Below are positions 33,511 through 43,885 of a stretch of DNA of 64,000 nucleotides, piece by piece. The stretch lies in NCBI GenBank assembly GCA_002007465.1, contig LNAC01000163.1, positions 558,137 through 622,136 of the forward strand. Direction: 5' to 3'. The translations under genes and the position numbers were made by a program. Each line of letters starts with the position of its first letter. Positions within the stretch are counted from its first letter, which is position 1. The stretch is from Ailurus styani. Taxonomy: Eukaryota; Chordata; Mammalia; Carnivora; Ailuridae. The notes under the pieces were generated by a model. It was not told where the DNA came from. It saw nothing but the letters and a program-made list of their open reading frames with translations, and made no database searches.

Positions 33511-35094
33511 GGGTGGCATGGGTACAAATGGCTTTCCAGTCATCTTAAATTACTTTTTTTATCAGTACATTTCCTGTGATCCTTTGCAATATTATGCAAA
33601 TTAGTTTCTGAGTGTGCAATTACAAGCACAATAGCTATCCCAAAAAGAGTTACTTTTTATTGAAACATTAAAGATTACTGCTTTGCAGAATAGAATTTTG
33701 GGTAATTTGGCAGTCTATAGAGATTGCCAGTTGTGGATGATCCTAGTTCCTGCTGAAATCGGCACTCCTTTGATAACCTCACTTTCTGAAGTTATTACTA
33801 GGCTCATCAGGTTTCATATACAGCTCCTAAACTGATATAATAGTACCATGAAAATCTGCCATGTGTGGGTTCCTAAGCTGATTGTCATTTGTATTATCTT
33901 ACAGAAGAGGCAAATAAACCACTCAAATACATAAAGCATTGTTCATATATAGCATTCTTTTATAATGATGCAGAATTGCAAGATGTCCAATTAGGTTTTA
34001 TGGCACTAAGATTCTGATTTATATTATCTGTAGGAAAGAAAAGAAAAAAAATCGAAATGGGGCAATGAAAATAGGACAATACCCTATCAAATAAATCTTG
34101 ACAATACACATTCAAAGTGTCATATGCTCAAACAGTTATAAATACATGAAAGACGATATCACTGCTGAAGTAATGGCTCATTGAGATGCATGTTTGCTGA
34201 GAAAAGAACCTCTCTATCCTATTCTGCTCACAGGGTCAAGTTAGCTATAGAATAATGCTAACACTTAGCAATACAACCTAGATATTTCTTTAAAAATTAA
34301 GAACAAACTAATCAGAAAGATTTCCAGGTACACTGTGATACTAATATTCTTACAGAGTTCTTCAGATGCATCTTACTGCTTTAAAGGGCAAATGCATTGA
34401 GATTGACAGTTCAGCAGCAGTGGTCTAATATATTCTATGGGGCTTGAATGTGATACATTCTACATCTCACAATACTTTAAGAGTCATGCTAAATACTCAT
34501 ATTTGCTCTTCTGTTTGCTTATTCATAACCACATTAGAAAAGAAAGACTTCTTTTGGGAGATGGTTAGAGGCACAATAAAATATGCAGTATACCTCTTCA
34601 CCTGTTTTTTGAAACTCTTACAATCAAGATATCAGGTCATAGAGCTATTTTTGCATTATTTTAGGGTGACAAAACTCTGCATGTGCCAGGGTCTGAGAGA
34701 TTACTAAGACCATTCAGAAAGGAACCGGGCTCTTTCAGCCTGTGGCATATATACAACATAAGCTATATCTCTTATATCTGCAGCTGGAGTGTGGGCACCT
34801 TTCCTCATCCTTATGGTTATCCTCCTTCTGAACCTATTCAATGGTTACTTATTTCTTATATGGCACATACCACCCTCTGCATTGTGTGATAATGATTTTC
34901 CATATTTTTACAGGAAATACAGTTATGAGTAGGGCACATGACCTCTTGGTCTCTCTCGTCTCAGCGTTTCTTGCTATTGTCATTTCTCTCCCACCCCAGA
35001 ATGATAACACATTTTTTCTCCATTTTCTCACTTGTCTCTAGCAGCCTTACATCACACTCTTTTGCTGGCTCTTATTTTAGATGTGTCCTTAATA
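33511..35094. other. single-copy DNA, repeat-poor
   Basis: 1.6 kb without recognised repeats. An octamer-like ATGCAAAT lies within attatgcaaattag at about 33591-33604. Frames at 34444-34707 and 34683-35041 have no recognised domain. Confidence 0.45.
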
Positions 35095-35250
35095 TAATAT
35101 TCTAGAATCCACTTGAATATAAATTCCTTTAAAGTGAATAATTTGGCAGTAGTTTTCACTGCTGTATCACTGATGGGAAATAATTTGATAGGGAAATAAT
35201 TTGATGTAGTAATAGATGCTCCATGAATATTGTTGAATAATAAATAAATT
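35095..35250 (+). mobile_element. L2 3' end fragment
   Basis: tattctagaatccacttgaa, aaattcctttaaagtgaata, tcactgctgtatcactgatg and gatgctccatgaatattgttgaat reproduce the L2 terminus (cactgctgtatccccagtgc ... gtgctcaataaatatttgttgaat). A 16-bp unit (gggaaataatttgat plus 1) is duplicated inside it at 35175-35205. Confidence 0.75.
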
Positions 35251-36226
35251 AATGATCAAGGTAGATCCTAGACTTTTTCTTCTGTGGAGCTTTCCCTGCA
35301 TATCCCATCCAGTAACTTGAAATACCTTCTGTATGCTAGTGACTGTTTTCTAATTTGGGACTTATTTTCTTACATATCATAACTATTGCAATATATTTTA
35401 CAAACACTGAAGAGTAACGTAGATTTCATATTATGGATAGCTATCCCACAGCTGGTATATTCCCAAATTGTTTATTGTTATGTAATTTGGGGGATATGGA
35501 CCCCAAAATTTTGTACCCCAAATTTGCTACAAAATTTTGTTCCTTTCTCTCTTTTATAGCAAAAATTCAGACTTCACTTCAGGCTTTGAGGTTCTAAGCA
35601 TCTCTTCAGGAATTTTTCTTTACTTATCCTTTGGGTTTCAGTATCACATGTTGACTTTGATAGGAATCTCAAATTATGTTCTATGGAACATTATCTATAG
35701 ACAATCCAGTGTCTCATTTTCCTTGCTGCGCTGACCTGTCCAAGCCCAGATTTAAAAAATAAAAAATAAAAAACAAAACTAATTGATGAATTGTTCCCAG
35801 TCAACTTGCCTCACTTTACTGATATATATATATATATAATGGCCCACAATAAAATTCAGTTTCTCTGTGACCGATATTATTATTTTCCCTCCAACTTGCT
35901 GCTTCTGTCATCTGCTTTGTTAAATGTTTCAACTGTATTGATGTAAAATTGTATAATGCATAGTCAGATCTTATAGAAGTACAATTTTTATTTTATCATT
36001 TTGAATAAAAACAAAGAATGTGATAGGACCCTGGAAATGAGTCAACATCTTGTGAATATCAGCAATGCAATCCAATCCTCCATATTATGATATAAATGCC
36101 CAAATCATATACCTTTGAGTCATATGTCAGGTCTAATTTTTATTCCCTACTTATCAGACAACTACTAAACACTGGAAAAAAATTTTCCCATGGATCAGGA
36201 AAGGGTGTAGGATATGGAATATCTTT
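35251..36226. other. single-copy AT-rich DNA
   Basis: Includes a short (TA)9 at 35822-35839 and an A-rich run at 35752-35780. No gene feature. Confidence 0.45.
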
Positions 36227-36242
36227 AAAAACAATAATGATA

Positions 36243-36441
36243 GGGCGCCTGGGTGGCTCAGTGGGTTAAAGCCACTGCCTTCGGCTCAGGTCATGATCCC
36301 AGGGTCCTGGGATCGAGGCCCGCATCGGGCTCTCTGCTCAGCGGGGAGCCTGCTTCCTCCTCTCTCCTCTCTCTCTGCCTGCCTCTCTGCCTACTTGTAA
36401 TCTCTCTCTCTGTGCCCAATGAATAAATAAAATCTTTCAAA
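36243..36441 (+). mobile_element. Can-SINE, complete
   Basis: gggcgcctgggtggctcagt, gggttaaagccactgccttc, gatcgaggcccgcatcgggc, gcctacttgtaatctctctc, and a tail ending gaataaataaaatctttcaaa. A 16-bp TSD aaaaacaataatgata at 36227-36242 and 36442-36457. A third partial copy of the target motif follows at about 36460. Confidence 0.97.
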
Positions 36442-36899
36442 AAAAACAATAATGATAAAACCAATAATGATAAAGACAAAATATTGTTTTTAAATACAAA
36501 GGACTGTAAAATCATTGACCCTATACATATACATACACATACACACATACAAATATATCATATTGGATGTTTCCTAAATGAAAACATTGTTTTGTGATAT
36601 TCTTATTTTTTTAATTAACACTTAACCACCTATATTTTTTCATAGGATTGCATATTATAGGTATAGCAAAATTAGCTTTCTTTATTAATCATATTTAAGA
36701 GTTTCTTTTAGAGTTTGAAATGTTTAGCAACACAATGAACTTATTTCAATTTCCAAAATCATACCGTATCAAACCTTTTCACATGTAGTTTCCTTTGTCA
36801 GGAAAATTCTCTTACTTGCTTTCTCTCTCTCCTTTCATATGTCAGATGAAATGTTATTTCCTTAGGGAATATTTCACTGATCTCAGAAACTAGGTTCCA

Positions 36900-37066
36900 G
36901 AGAGAGAGATTACAAGTAGGCAGAGAGGCAGGCAGAGAGACAGGGAGAGGAGGAAGCAGGCTCCCTGCTGAGCAGAGAGCCCGATGCGGGCCTCGATCCC
37001 AGGACCCTGAGATCATGACCTGAGCTGAAAGCAGAGGCTTTAACCCACTGAGCCACCCAGGTGCCC
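36900..37066 (-). mobile_element. tail-less Can-SINE with TSD, antisense
   Basis: Complete reversed head and body (ggcagagaggcaggcagaga, gagcagagagcccgatgcgg, atcatgacctgagctgaaag, gccacccaggtgcccc). It stops at gagagagagattacaag: the AAATAAATAAATCTT and poly(A) part is absent. Direct repeats ctaggttcca flank it (36890-36899 and 37067-37076). This points to insertion of a 3'-truncated SINE RNA primed within the GA/TC stretch, not later tail loss. Confidence 0.9.
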
Positions 37067-37402
37067 CTAGGTTCCATTTTTAGGGTTAACCCCCCTTCAA
37101 TCTTAACTCTTCCCATACTCCTATATGGTAAGAAATGTTAAGCTAAATGTAACTAACTCAGTAATAATTACTTGAGTATAACTTAGTGTAACTATTCCAC
37201 CACTGCATTCTCATAGCATCCTGTATTGATTTTCATACTACTTTTGCACATTGTATCTAACCATCTGTGTGAATGTTTGATTTTTTTTCTTACTAATCTG
37301 TAATCTTCATGAAGGCATGCATGTGATCTATTTTGCTCATCATTTTATTCCTAGTGTATAATATAGTTCCTGACATAGGTGCTCAATAATTAAAAGAATG
37401 AG

Positions 37403-37622
37403 GGACAAACCATAAGAGACTCCTAATCTCACAAAACAAACTGAGGGTTACTGGGGGGTGGGAGGGTAGGGATAGGGTGGATGGGTTATGGACTTTGGGG
37501 AGGCTTTGTGCTTTGGTGAATGCTGTGAAAGATGTAAGCCTGATGATTCACAGACCTGTACCCCTGGGGCAAAGAATAAAAAAATAAAAAATAAATAAAT
37601 AATAAAAATAAATAAAAATAAA
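37403..37622 (+). mobile_element. young L1 3' end, 5'-truncated
   Basis: gacaaaccataagagactcc, G-rich tract (37453-37477), gggttatggactttggggag, gctgtgaaagatgtaagcct and gacctgtacccctggggcaa, followed by an AT-rich tail of (AATAAA)n units about 55 nt long. TSD taaaagaatgag at 37391-37402 and 37623-37634. Same subfamily as the L1 end at 26635. Confidence 0.95.
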
Positions 37623-37640
37623 TAAAAGAATGAGTGATTG

Positions 37641-38112
37641 CAGCAAAGGATATCATTGAAAATCTAATTCTGTTTCCATTTGAAGGATTCCTGCAAAATA
37701 TATTCTTAAACATAGAATTGTTTCTTAAAAGGGTCTGTGCATTTCAATTTTGATAGAACCTGCCAAATTTTCTGAAGTAGTACATGTTCTACACAGTTAC
37801 TATGTCTATTCCTAGTTAGCAAGGAATGATATTCCATCTAGGAATTAGCTGGATATTAACCAAACACAGTTTAGGAAGTTGACATGATTAGATCTGTGAT
37901 TCAGACAAACTAATTAGACATCCGTATGTATGATGAATTGCCAATGACAATAGAGAAAAGGTGTGGAAAGATCAACTGTAAGAGTGAGGGAATAAAAGCA
38001 AGGAAATTAGGCTTGTACAAGTTGTAGCATAAAAAGAGAAGTATGGACTTACAATTGTTAGAGTTTTTAGATTTAACAATTCCTGCATTTTTTTAAAAAA
38101 CCAATAACTTTT
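37641..38112. other. single-copy DNA
   Basis: No recognised element. Confidence 0.4.
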
Positions 38113-38283
38113 AAAATTTTATTTTAGAGAAAGATAGGGAGAGTGTGGGGGGAGGGGCAGAGGGAAAGGGAGAGGGAATCTCAAGCAGACTCCACACTGA
38201 GCTAATCTCACAACACTGATATCATGACCTGAGCCAAAATCAAGGGTTGGATACCCAAATGCCTGAGCCACCCAGGTGCCCCC
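38113..38283 (-). mobile_element. Can-SINE, old subfamily, antisense
   Basis: aaaattttattttagagaaa, gaatctcaagcagactccac, atatcatgacctgagccaaa, caagggttggatacccaaat and cacccaggtgcccc. Weak flanking similarity (ccaataactttta / gcaacaactctttt) may be a decayed TSD. Confidence 0.9.
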
Positions 38284-38300
38284 CAAAAGCAACAACTCTT

Positions 38301-39136
38301 TTTTTATTGAATTATTTTTTTATTTTTTTAAATTAACATATAATGTATTATTTGCTTCATGGGTACAGGTCTGTGAATCATCGGTCTTACACAATTCATG
38401 GCACTCACCATAGCACATCCTCTCCCCAATGTCCATAACCCAGCCACCTTATCCCCACACCCCCAGCCCTCCAGCAACCCTCAGTTTGTTTCATGGGATT
38501 AAGAGTCTCTGATGGTGTGTCTCCTTCCCTGGTCCCATCTTGTTTCATTTTTTTCCCTCCCTACCACCCATGAACCCCTGCCCTGCCTCTTAAATTCTTC
38601 ATGTCAGAGAGATCATATGATAATTGTCTTTCTCTGATTGACTTATTTTGCTAAGCATAATACCCTCTAGTTCCATCTCCATGTCCTTGCAAATGGCAAG
38701 ATTTTGGTTTTTTGATGGCTGCCTAGTATTCCATTTTATATGCAAACACCACATATTTTTTATCCATTCACCTGTTGATGGACATCTAGGTTCTTTCCAT
38801 AGTTTGGCTATCGTGGACATTGCTGCTATGAACATTGGGGTGCACGTGCCCCTTCGGATCACTACATTTGTATCTTTAGGTTAAATACCCAGTAATGCAA
38901 TTGCTGGGTCGTAGGGTACTCTATTTTCAACTTTTTGAGGAACCTCCATACTGTTTTCCAGAGTGGCTGCACCAGCATGCATTCCCACCAACAGTGTAGG
39001 AGGGTTCCCCTTTCTCTTCATCCTCCCCAACACCTGTCTTTTCTGGACCAGTTAATTTTAGACATTCTGACTGGTGTGAGGTGGTATCTCACTGTGGTTT
39101 TGATCTGTATTTCCCTGATGCGAGTGATGTTGAGCA
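38301..39136 (-). mobile_element. 5'-truncated L1, antisense, about 836 bp
   Basis: Reversed 3' UTR (aattaacatataatgtatta, cagtttgtttcatgggatta) then reversed ORF2 3' end. On the reverse strand a frame at 38599-38862 still shows L1 ORF2p C-terminal words (MSTIAKLWKEP, MELEGIMLSKISQSEKDNY), although the protein is truncated and broken. TSD aaaagcaacaactctt / aaaagcaccaactatt (38285-38300 and 39137-39152, 14 of 16). It inserted at the edge of the preceding SINE. Confidence 0.95.
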
Positions 39137-39287
39137 AAAAGCACCAACTATTAACGTGAAGGGCATTACCTACTATTTCATTGTATGTGTTTGTGAAGGC
39201 TGAGAATTGATTCATTTGTTCCCCCTGTCTTATGTTGAAGAGGGACAGAATATGAAGAACTTGGACAAGTCAGAGATAATTCCAAGA
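39137..39287. other. short single-copy spacer
   Basis: Lies between two antisense L1s. It may belong to the unrecognised 3' flank of the older one. Confidence 0.35.
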
Positions 39288-39862
39288 TTTTTTTGGGGGG
39301 GAGGTGTGTATAATTGGCACACAATGTTGCATTAGTTTCAGGTGTACAACTTAGTGATTTGACAAGTTTATACATTATACTATGTTCAACACAAGTATAG
39401 CTACCATCTGTCCCATTACATCACTATGATAGCATCACTGACTGTGTTTTTTATTCCAATGACCTACTCATTACATAAACAGAGGCCTATAACTCTCCCT
39501 CTCCTTCACCCATTTTGTTCAACTCCCTCCCCTCTCCCTCTGGCAACCATCAGTATGTTTTCTGTATTTACAGTTCTGATTCTGCTTTTTGTTTGATTAT
39601 TCACTTTTTAGATTACATTTGTGAGTGGAATCATATGGTATTTGTCTTTCTCAATTTTATTTTACATAGCATAATACTCTCTAGGTCTATTCATGTTGTC
39701 TCAAATGGCACAATCTCATCCTTTTTATGGCCATGTAATATTCCATTGTGTATATATACAACATTTTCCTTATCTATTCCTCTGTTGATGGACACTAGAT
39801 TGCTTCCATGTTTTAGCTATTGTAAATATCATTGCAATAAACAGTGGTGCATGTATCTTTTT
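39288..39862 (-). mobile_element. older L1, antisense
   Basis: Reversed L1 of an older subfamily: caatgttgcattagtttcag gtgtacaact, catcactgactgtgtttttt, agtggaatcatatggtattt, tggccatgtaatattccatt and tattgtaaatatcattgcaa. It is more diverged than the neighbour at 38301 and shows a different 3' UTR. Confidence 0.9.
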
Positions 39863-39876
39863 GAGTTAAGATTCTT

Positions 39877-40082
39877 TTTTTTAAGATTTTATTTATTTAT
39901 TTTAGAAAGAGAGAAAGAGTAGAGAGAAAGGGGCAGAGGGGGAGTGAGAGAGAGAATCACAAGAAGACTCTCCACTGAGCATAGAGCCTGATGTAGGATT
40001 CCATCTTAGAACACTGAGGTCATGGCCTGAGCTAAAATCAAGAGTCGAACGCTCAACCAGCTGAGCCACCCAGGCACCCAGG
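39877..40082 (-). mobile_element. Can-SINE, complete, antisense
   Basis: T-tract, ttaagattttatttatttat, GA-rich stretch, gcatagagcctgatgtagga, ctaaaatcaagagtcgaacg and gccacccaggcaccc. Perfect 14-bp TSD gagttaagattctt at 39863-39876 and 40083-40096. It inserted near the 5' limit of the older antisense L1. Confidence 0.96.
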
Positions 40083-40096
40083 GAGTTAAGATTCTT

Positions 40097-40645
40097 AATT
40101 TCATTGATGGAGCAGAGTTTAATGCCATGAAAAAGAAATGAGATTCAAGAGGTTGGAGAGGGAAACATAATGGATCTGATTTTGTAAAAGTTGGTTAATT
40201 TACCTGCAAGGCATCCAGAAGAAAATAAAATGTATGAGATTGACTAGAGCTAGAAATATAGTCTGTATTACATTATTTGCTAGGTATTTTCTTATTTTTA
40301 GGTCCTAGTAATTTTTCCTTAAGAGCTTGATGTCTAGCATGAAGACTGTTGTGGAACTTAAATAGCATGAATTACAAGGGAAATGTACATGTGAACATGA
40401 TTCAGAAATGGAACCAATGAAGAGCCCTCACTGCTCATTATTTGTACGACTAAAGCCTGGGCAACTAAAGACTAGGCAACTTAATAACTGTGGCTCATAA
40501 AACATGTTGGATAGTAATTGATAATTTTGAGACATGATATTCATAAGAAAGTCCACTTCATGAGCAATCAGTGATTGCTAAAGAAAGGAGAGAACATGGA
40601 AACAAACTATTATATAAATCCTACTTCAAAGTCAGGATCAGTCAG
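40097..40645. other. single-copy DNA
   Basis: No recognised element. Confidence 0.4.
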
Positions 40646-41253
40646 TATATTAGTTTGCTAGGGCTGCCGTAACAAAGTACTATAGACCAGGAGACTTATA
40701 CAGTGGAAATTTATTTTCTCACAGTTATGGAGGCTGGAAACCTAAGACTAAGGTATAGACAGAGTTGGTTCCTGATGAAACCTCCCTCCTTGTCTTATAG
40801 ATGACCTCTTTCTCCCTTTGTCCTCATATGGCCTTTTCTCTATGAACACGCACTTCTAGTATCTCATCTTCTTACAATAGTCATTGTAAATTAGGGCCCC
40901 ACTCTCATTACCTACTTCAACTTAATTATCTCTTTAAAGGTCATCCACAGTGGTGCCTGGGTGGCTCAGTTGGTTAAGCGTCTGCCTTCAGCTTGGGTCA
41001 TGATCCCAGGGTCCTGGGTTTGAGCTCTGCGTTCAGCACCCTGCTCAGAGGAGGGTCTGCTTCTCCTTCTTCCTCTGCCCCACACCCTGCTCGTGCTCTC
41101 TCTCTCTCTCTCAAACAAATAAAATCTTTAAAAATAAATAAATAAATAATAAAGATCATCCACAAATATAGTCACATTCTGAGATACCAAGTGTTAGAGT
41201 ATCAATTCACTATATGAATTGTGGGTCAAGGGCACAGTTCATTCAGACTATAA
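40646..41253 (-). mobile_element. MaLR (MLT1/MST-like) LTR, antisense, split by a SINE
   Basis: Reversed LTR: gtatattagtttgctagggc, tgccgtaacaaagtactata, aaatttattttctcacagtt atggaggctgg, cttatagatgacctctttct, then after the SINE aaatatagtcacattctgag ataccaag ... ttcattcagactataag. Complete or nearly complete solo LTR of the non-coding MaLR class. No internal retroviral sequence adjoins it. Confidence 0.88.
40950..41150 (+). mobile_element. Can-SINE nested in the MaLR LTR
   Basis: gtggtgcctgggtggctcag, ttggttaagcgtctgccttc and gagctctgcgttcagcaccc, ending aaacaaataaaatctttaaa plus (AAAT)n. TSD aaaggtcatccaca / aaagatcatccaca (40936-40949 and 41151-41164, 13 of 14), both copies lying in LTR sequence. 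Confidence 0.97.
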
Positions 41254-41586
41254 GATTCAGGGAATTGATTTATAACTTAAGCTATTAATATGGGCCAAGG
41301 GACACTTGTTAGAAAAGTGGCAAATGACAGAAGATAAATGAGATGGAGCAGACTTATTGCAGAGAATTGCTTAGTTCAACTTGGAGGTGGACAAAAATTC
41401 TCCTTGGATGTCTGGGAGTATTTATGAACTGTAAATAGAGAAATTAATAAGCTACATAAAGCTTGAAATTGCAGTAAGACTTCTAGAAATGTATATACTT
41501 TTTGGCATCCTTAGAAACTTTAAATGAAAAATAAATACCAGAGTATAGGATGATTTAGTAAAGAAAATAAATTGACTATATAAACT
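41254..41586. other. single-copy DNA
   Basis: No recognised element. Confidence 0.4.
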
Positions 41587-41597
41587 CATTGTCTTTT

Positions 41598-41795
41598 TTT
41601 AAAAAGATTTTATTTATTTATTTGACAGAGAGAGAGAGAGATCACAAGTAGGTAGAGAGGCAGGCAGAGAGAGGGACGGGGGAAGCAGGCTCCCCACTGA
41701 GCAGAGAACCCAATGCGGGGCTTGATCCCAGGACCCTGGGATCATGACCTGAGCCAAAGTCAGAGGCTTTAATCCACTGAGCCACCCAGGCACCC
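41598..41795 (-). mobile_element. Can-SINE, complete, antisense
   Basis: aaaaagattttatttattta, gacagagagagagagagatc, ggaagcaggctccccactga, gggatcatgacctgagccaa and cacccaggcacccc. TSD cattgtctttt / cactgtcttta (from 41587 and from 41796). Confidence 0.95.
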
Positions 41796-41805
41796 CACTG
41801 TCTTT

Positions 41806-42954
41806 ATACTAGTAACATAATAAAATAATAAAGTTTTCTTTTAACATGAATACCTAGAAACCAATCTAAGCTATAATTTTGGAGAGAAAAAGTTCCAACT
41901 TCAGTTGATTCCAAATGTATATGTACATGTGAAAGGTGACAAATTTGTTTACATAAAAACCCAAGCACCTCATGTTTTTCTCTTATTTATACAATTAAAG
42001 GCTGAAGAAGTTTCTGTGTATTTAAAATAAAGATTCTTGACAATGGGTCATGGATTTTTCATGGTCCTCTCCAAGCAGTGAGAGCTTGGCATGCAAAACC
42101 TATTCATCTTTATTATCAGTAAGCTGGAAGAATAGAAACTGAATTCAGACAAATATGTTGAACTTGCCAGCAGACATATGGAGAGAGCCAGTGAGTTCCT
42201 GAATTTAGAACTCAAATACGTGGCTTAATAATGAAGTAAGACCTTCCTGAGGAACTGTGGGGCAACACAACCAGTTCTCTGATTATTCTTTCTCTTCTGT
42301 GTTACCTAAAGTTTGATAATTCATCCCTTCATTAGGTATTTGAAAAAATGTGTTTTTTGTTTGCTTTGTGTTTGTGTGGCCTGCTTATACGACATGAATA
42401 GGCATATCATTTTATGTAAATATACATATATATTTATTAATGGAATTTTCTAACTAAGTTATAATTTAGTTACAATTTTTGAATATTTTAATAGAGCCAA
42501 ATATTCTAAGTTCACAAAAATGAATATTACTCAACAAAAGCAAGAGCAGAGGGCAAGCCAAAAAAATATGGAGCACTTGTGTTCAAAATTATCATAAACT
42601 TTACTTTATGGACCTAAGCTAGTATTGTATTCTGAATGCTAAGGATGTGTAGAAAATGTTGCATAGTTTAGTATTAACCTGTGCATAAGGCATTAAACGT
42701 CTGTTAAATTTATGACACCTGAAATTGGAGTATGGTGTGTCAAGATGTTCTGGAAGCAGTAGGAATTTATTTCTGTCTTTACATTTTCTATTCCATGACT
42801 ATTCCAAAAATGTGGAAAATAAAAAGGACTAGTAGTGGATCCGGGTGTATAGAAGTAGGAGGACAGGGGGACAAAGAGAGGAAAATAGAAGGAGTGACTA
42901 AGGAGCAGGAAACATATGGGGAACTATGTTTCTCTCGAGAATACACGAGATGCA
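41806..42954. other. single-copy AT-rich DNA
   Basis: No recognised repeat or exon. The frame at 42732-42959 runs into the purine-rich tract and has no known domain. Confidence 0.45.
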
Positions 42955-43170
42955 AGTAAAAAAAAATGGACAAGGAAGAATAGAAGGAACAAGGAAGAAA
43001 GGTGATAAAAGAAAATCAACATTTTATTGGGAAGAAGAGGAGGTATGATAGAGAAGACCGGATGAAAAGGAAGAAAAGGAGAAAGTAGGAAAAAGGAGAG
43101 AAAAGAAGAAAAAGAAGAGGAGAAATTTGTAAAAAAGGAAGAAAAAGGGAGAAGAAATAAAAGTCTGAAA
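42955..43170. repeat. purine-rich (GAA/GGAA) tract
   Basis: About 200 nt in which nearly every base on the plus strand is A or G, with irregular GAAGAAGAGG and AAAAGGAG words. The apparent Ser/Phe-rich reverse frame at 42924-43184 is a translation of this tract, not a gene. Confidence 0.85.
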
Positions 43171-43199
43171 AAGATGGAAAACATTTTACGAATATTTTC

Positions 43200-43345
43200 T
43201 ATTTCCAGCTAGTATTCAAAATATTGCATATCTCATTTAATGAATCCTTACAAACATCTATAAAATATGATTTAATAAACTCATTGCATAGATAAAAATA
43301 AAAGAATTAAGAAAGACATTAGTATATGGCATGGCCAATGTTCTG
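43200..43345 (+). mobile_element. MIR SINE, diverged
   Basis: tatctcatttaatgaatccttacaaac ... catctataaaatatgattt ... aactcattgcatagataaa follows the MIR core. Old and partial. Confidence 0.6.
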
Positions 43346-43514
43346 CCATAATGTAAACTAGTCCTTTATTTAGGATAGCGGTTTTGTTTTGTTTTTTGCA
43401 CACCCAAATCTAATAATTAATAATCAAAAATCCTTCTGTATAAGCTCACAACACCACCTATTTTACAAAAACTCTAATAAATGCTAAAGGAGAAATTAAA
43501 TAACAATACTCTAT

Positions 43515-43885
43515 TAAAATTTTATTGAGAGAGTAATAGGTTTTCTCAACAGCAGCACCAGCCTTTAGGGCGGGTCTACCAGCCCCCCTACATTACAGAT
43601 GAGGCTCCTGAATTTGACATTGGCCAGGGCCTTTGCAAATAAGCCTCTAGAAATGTTCAACATTTATACCTGCTGCTTTAATGAGAGCGCTGATCTTATC
43701 CTCTATGAACCGTCACCTCATTGTCATGCAGGATGAAGGCTGAGTAGATGCAGGTGAGCTCAGAGACCAAGGCCAGGGTGCTGGCAAGTGCTGAGAGGTC
43801 GTTGCCAGGAGCATGCTAGTACTGGCAGGGTTAAGTGAGAGCCTCACCCCCACACAGCTTTAGATTCTTTAGAAAGACCAAGCGG
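43515..43885 (-). pseudogene. RPLP1: RPLP1 (60S acidic ribosomal protein P1) processed pseudogene
   Basis: The reverse strand is an intronless RPLP1 copy. Its 5' UTR is recognisable from about 43885 (reversed gtgaggctctcacttaac). The initiator codon at 43774-43776 has become CTG. The first codons read L-A-L-V-S-E-L-T-C-I-Y-S-A-F-I-L-H-D-N-E-V-T-V, against parental MASVSELACIYSALILHDDE. A 1-bp insertion just after that causes a frameshift and a stop. Further down it retains the lysine/alanine helix and 'aaggccctggccaatgtcaa'. The Ala-rich hinge and acidic GFGLFD tail that bind translation factors are deleted. The remaining 3' part ends near an AATAAA (reversed 43521-43526). No poly(A) remains and I see no clear TSD. 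P1 normally pairs with P2 on the ribosomal stalk. This copy is non-functional. Confidence 0.9.

Larger units (their letters stand above)
36755..37640 (+). mobile_element. ancient L2, interrupted by a SINE and an L1
   Basis: aaattctcttacttgctttc, catatgtcagatgaaatgtta, ttcactgatctcagaaac (L2 'ctcaaatgtcacctcctcagagaggccttccctgatcacc' zone), then cactgcattctcatagcatcc and taatcttcatgaaggcatgc, ending ataggtgctcaataattaaaag aatgag. A tail-less SINE sits in the middle and a young L1 end in the terminal part. Confidence 0.75.

Noticed and set aside
39515..39922. 135-codon forward frame
   Set aside because: It is the antisense of an old L1 plus part of a SINE. The true coding strand of that L1 is the other one and is broken.
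42924..43184. Phe/Ser-rich 86-codon reverse frame
   Set aside because: Low-complexity translation of a purine-rich tract.
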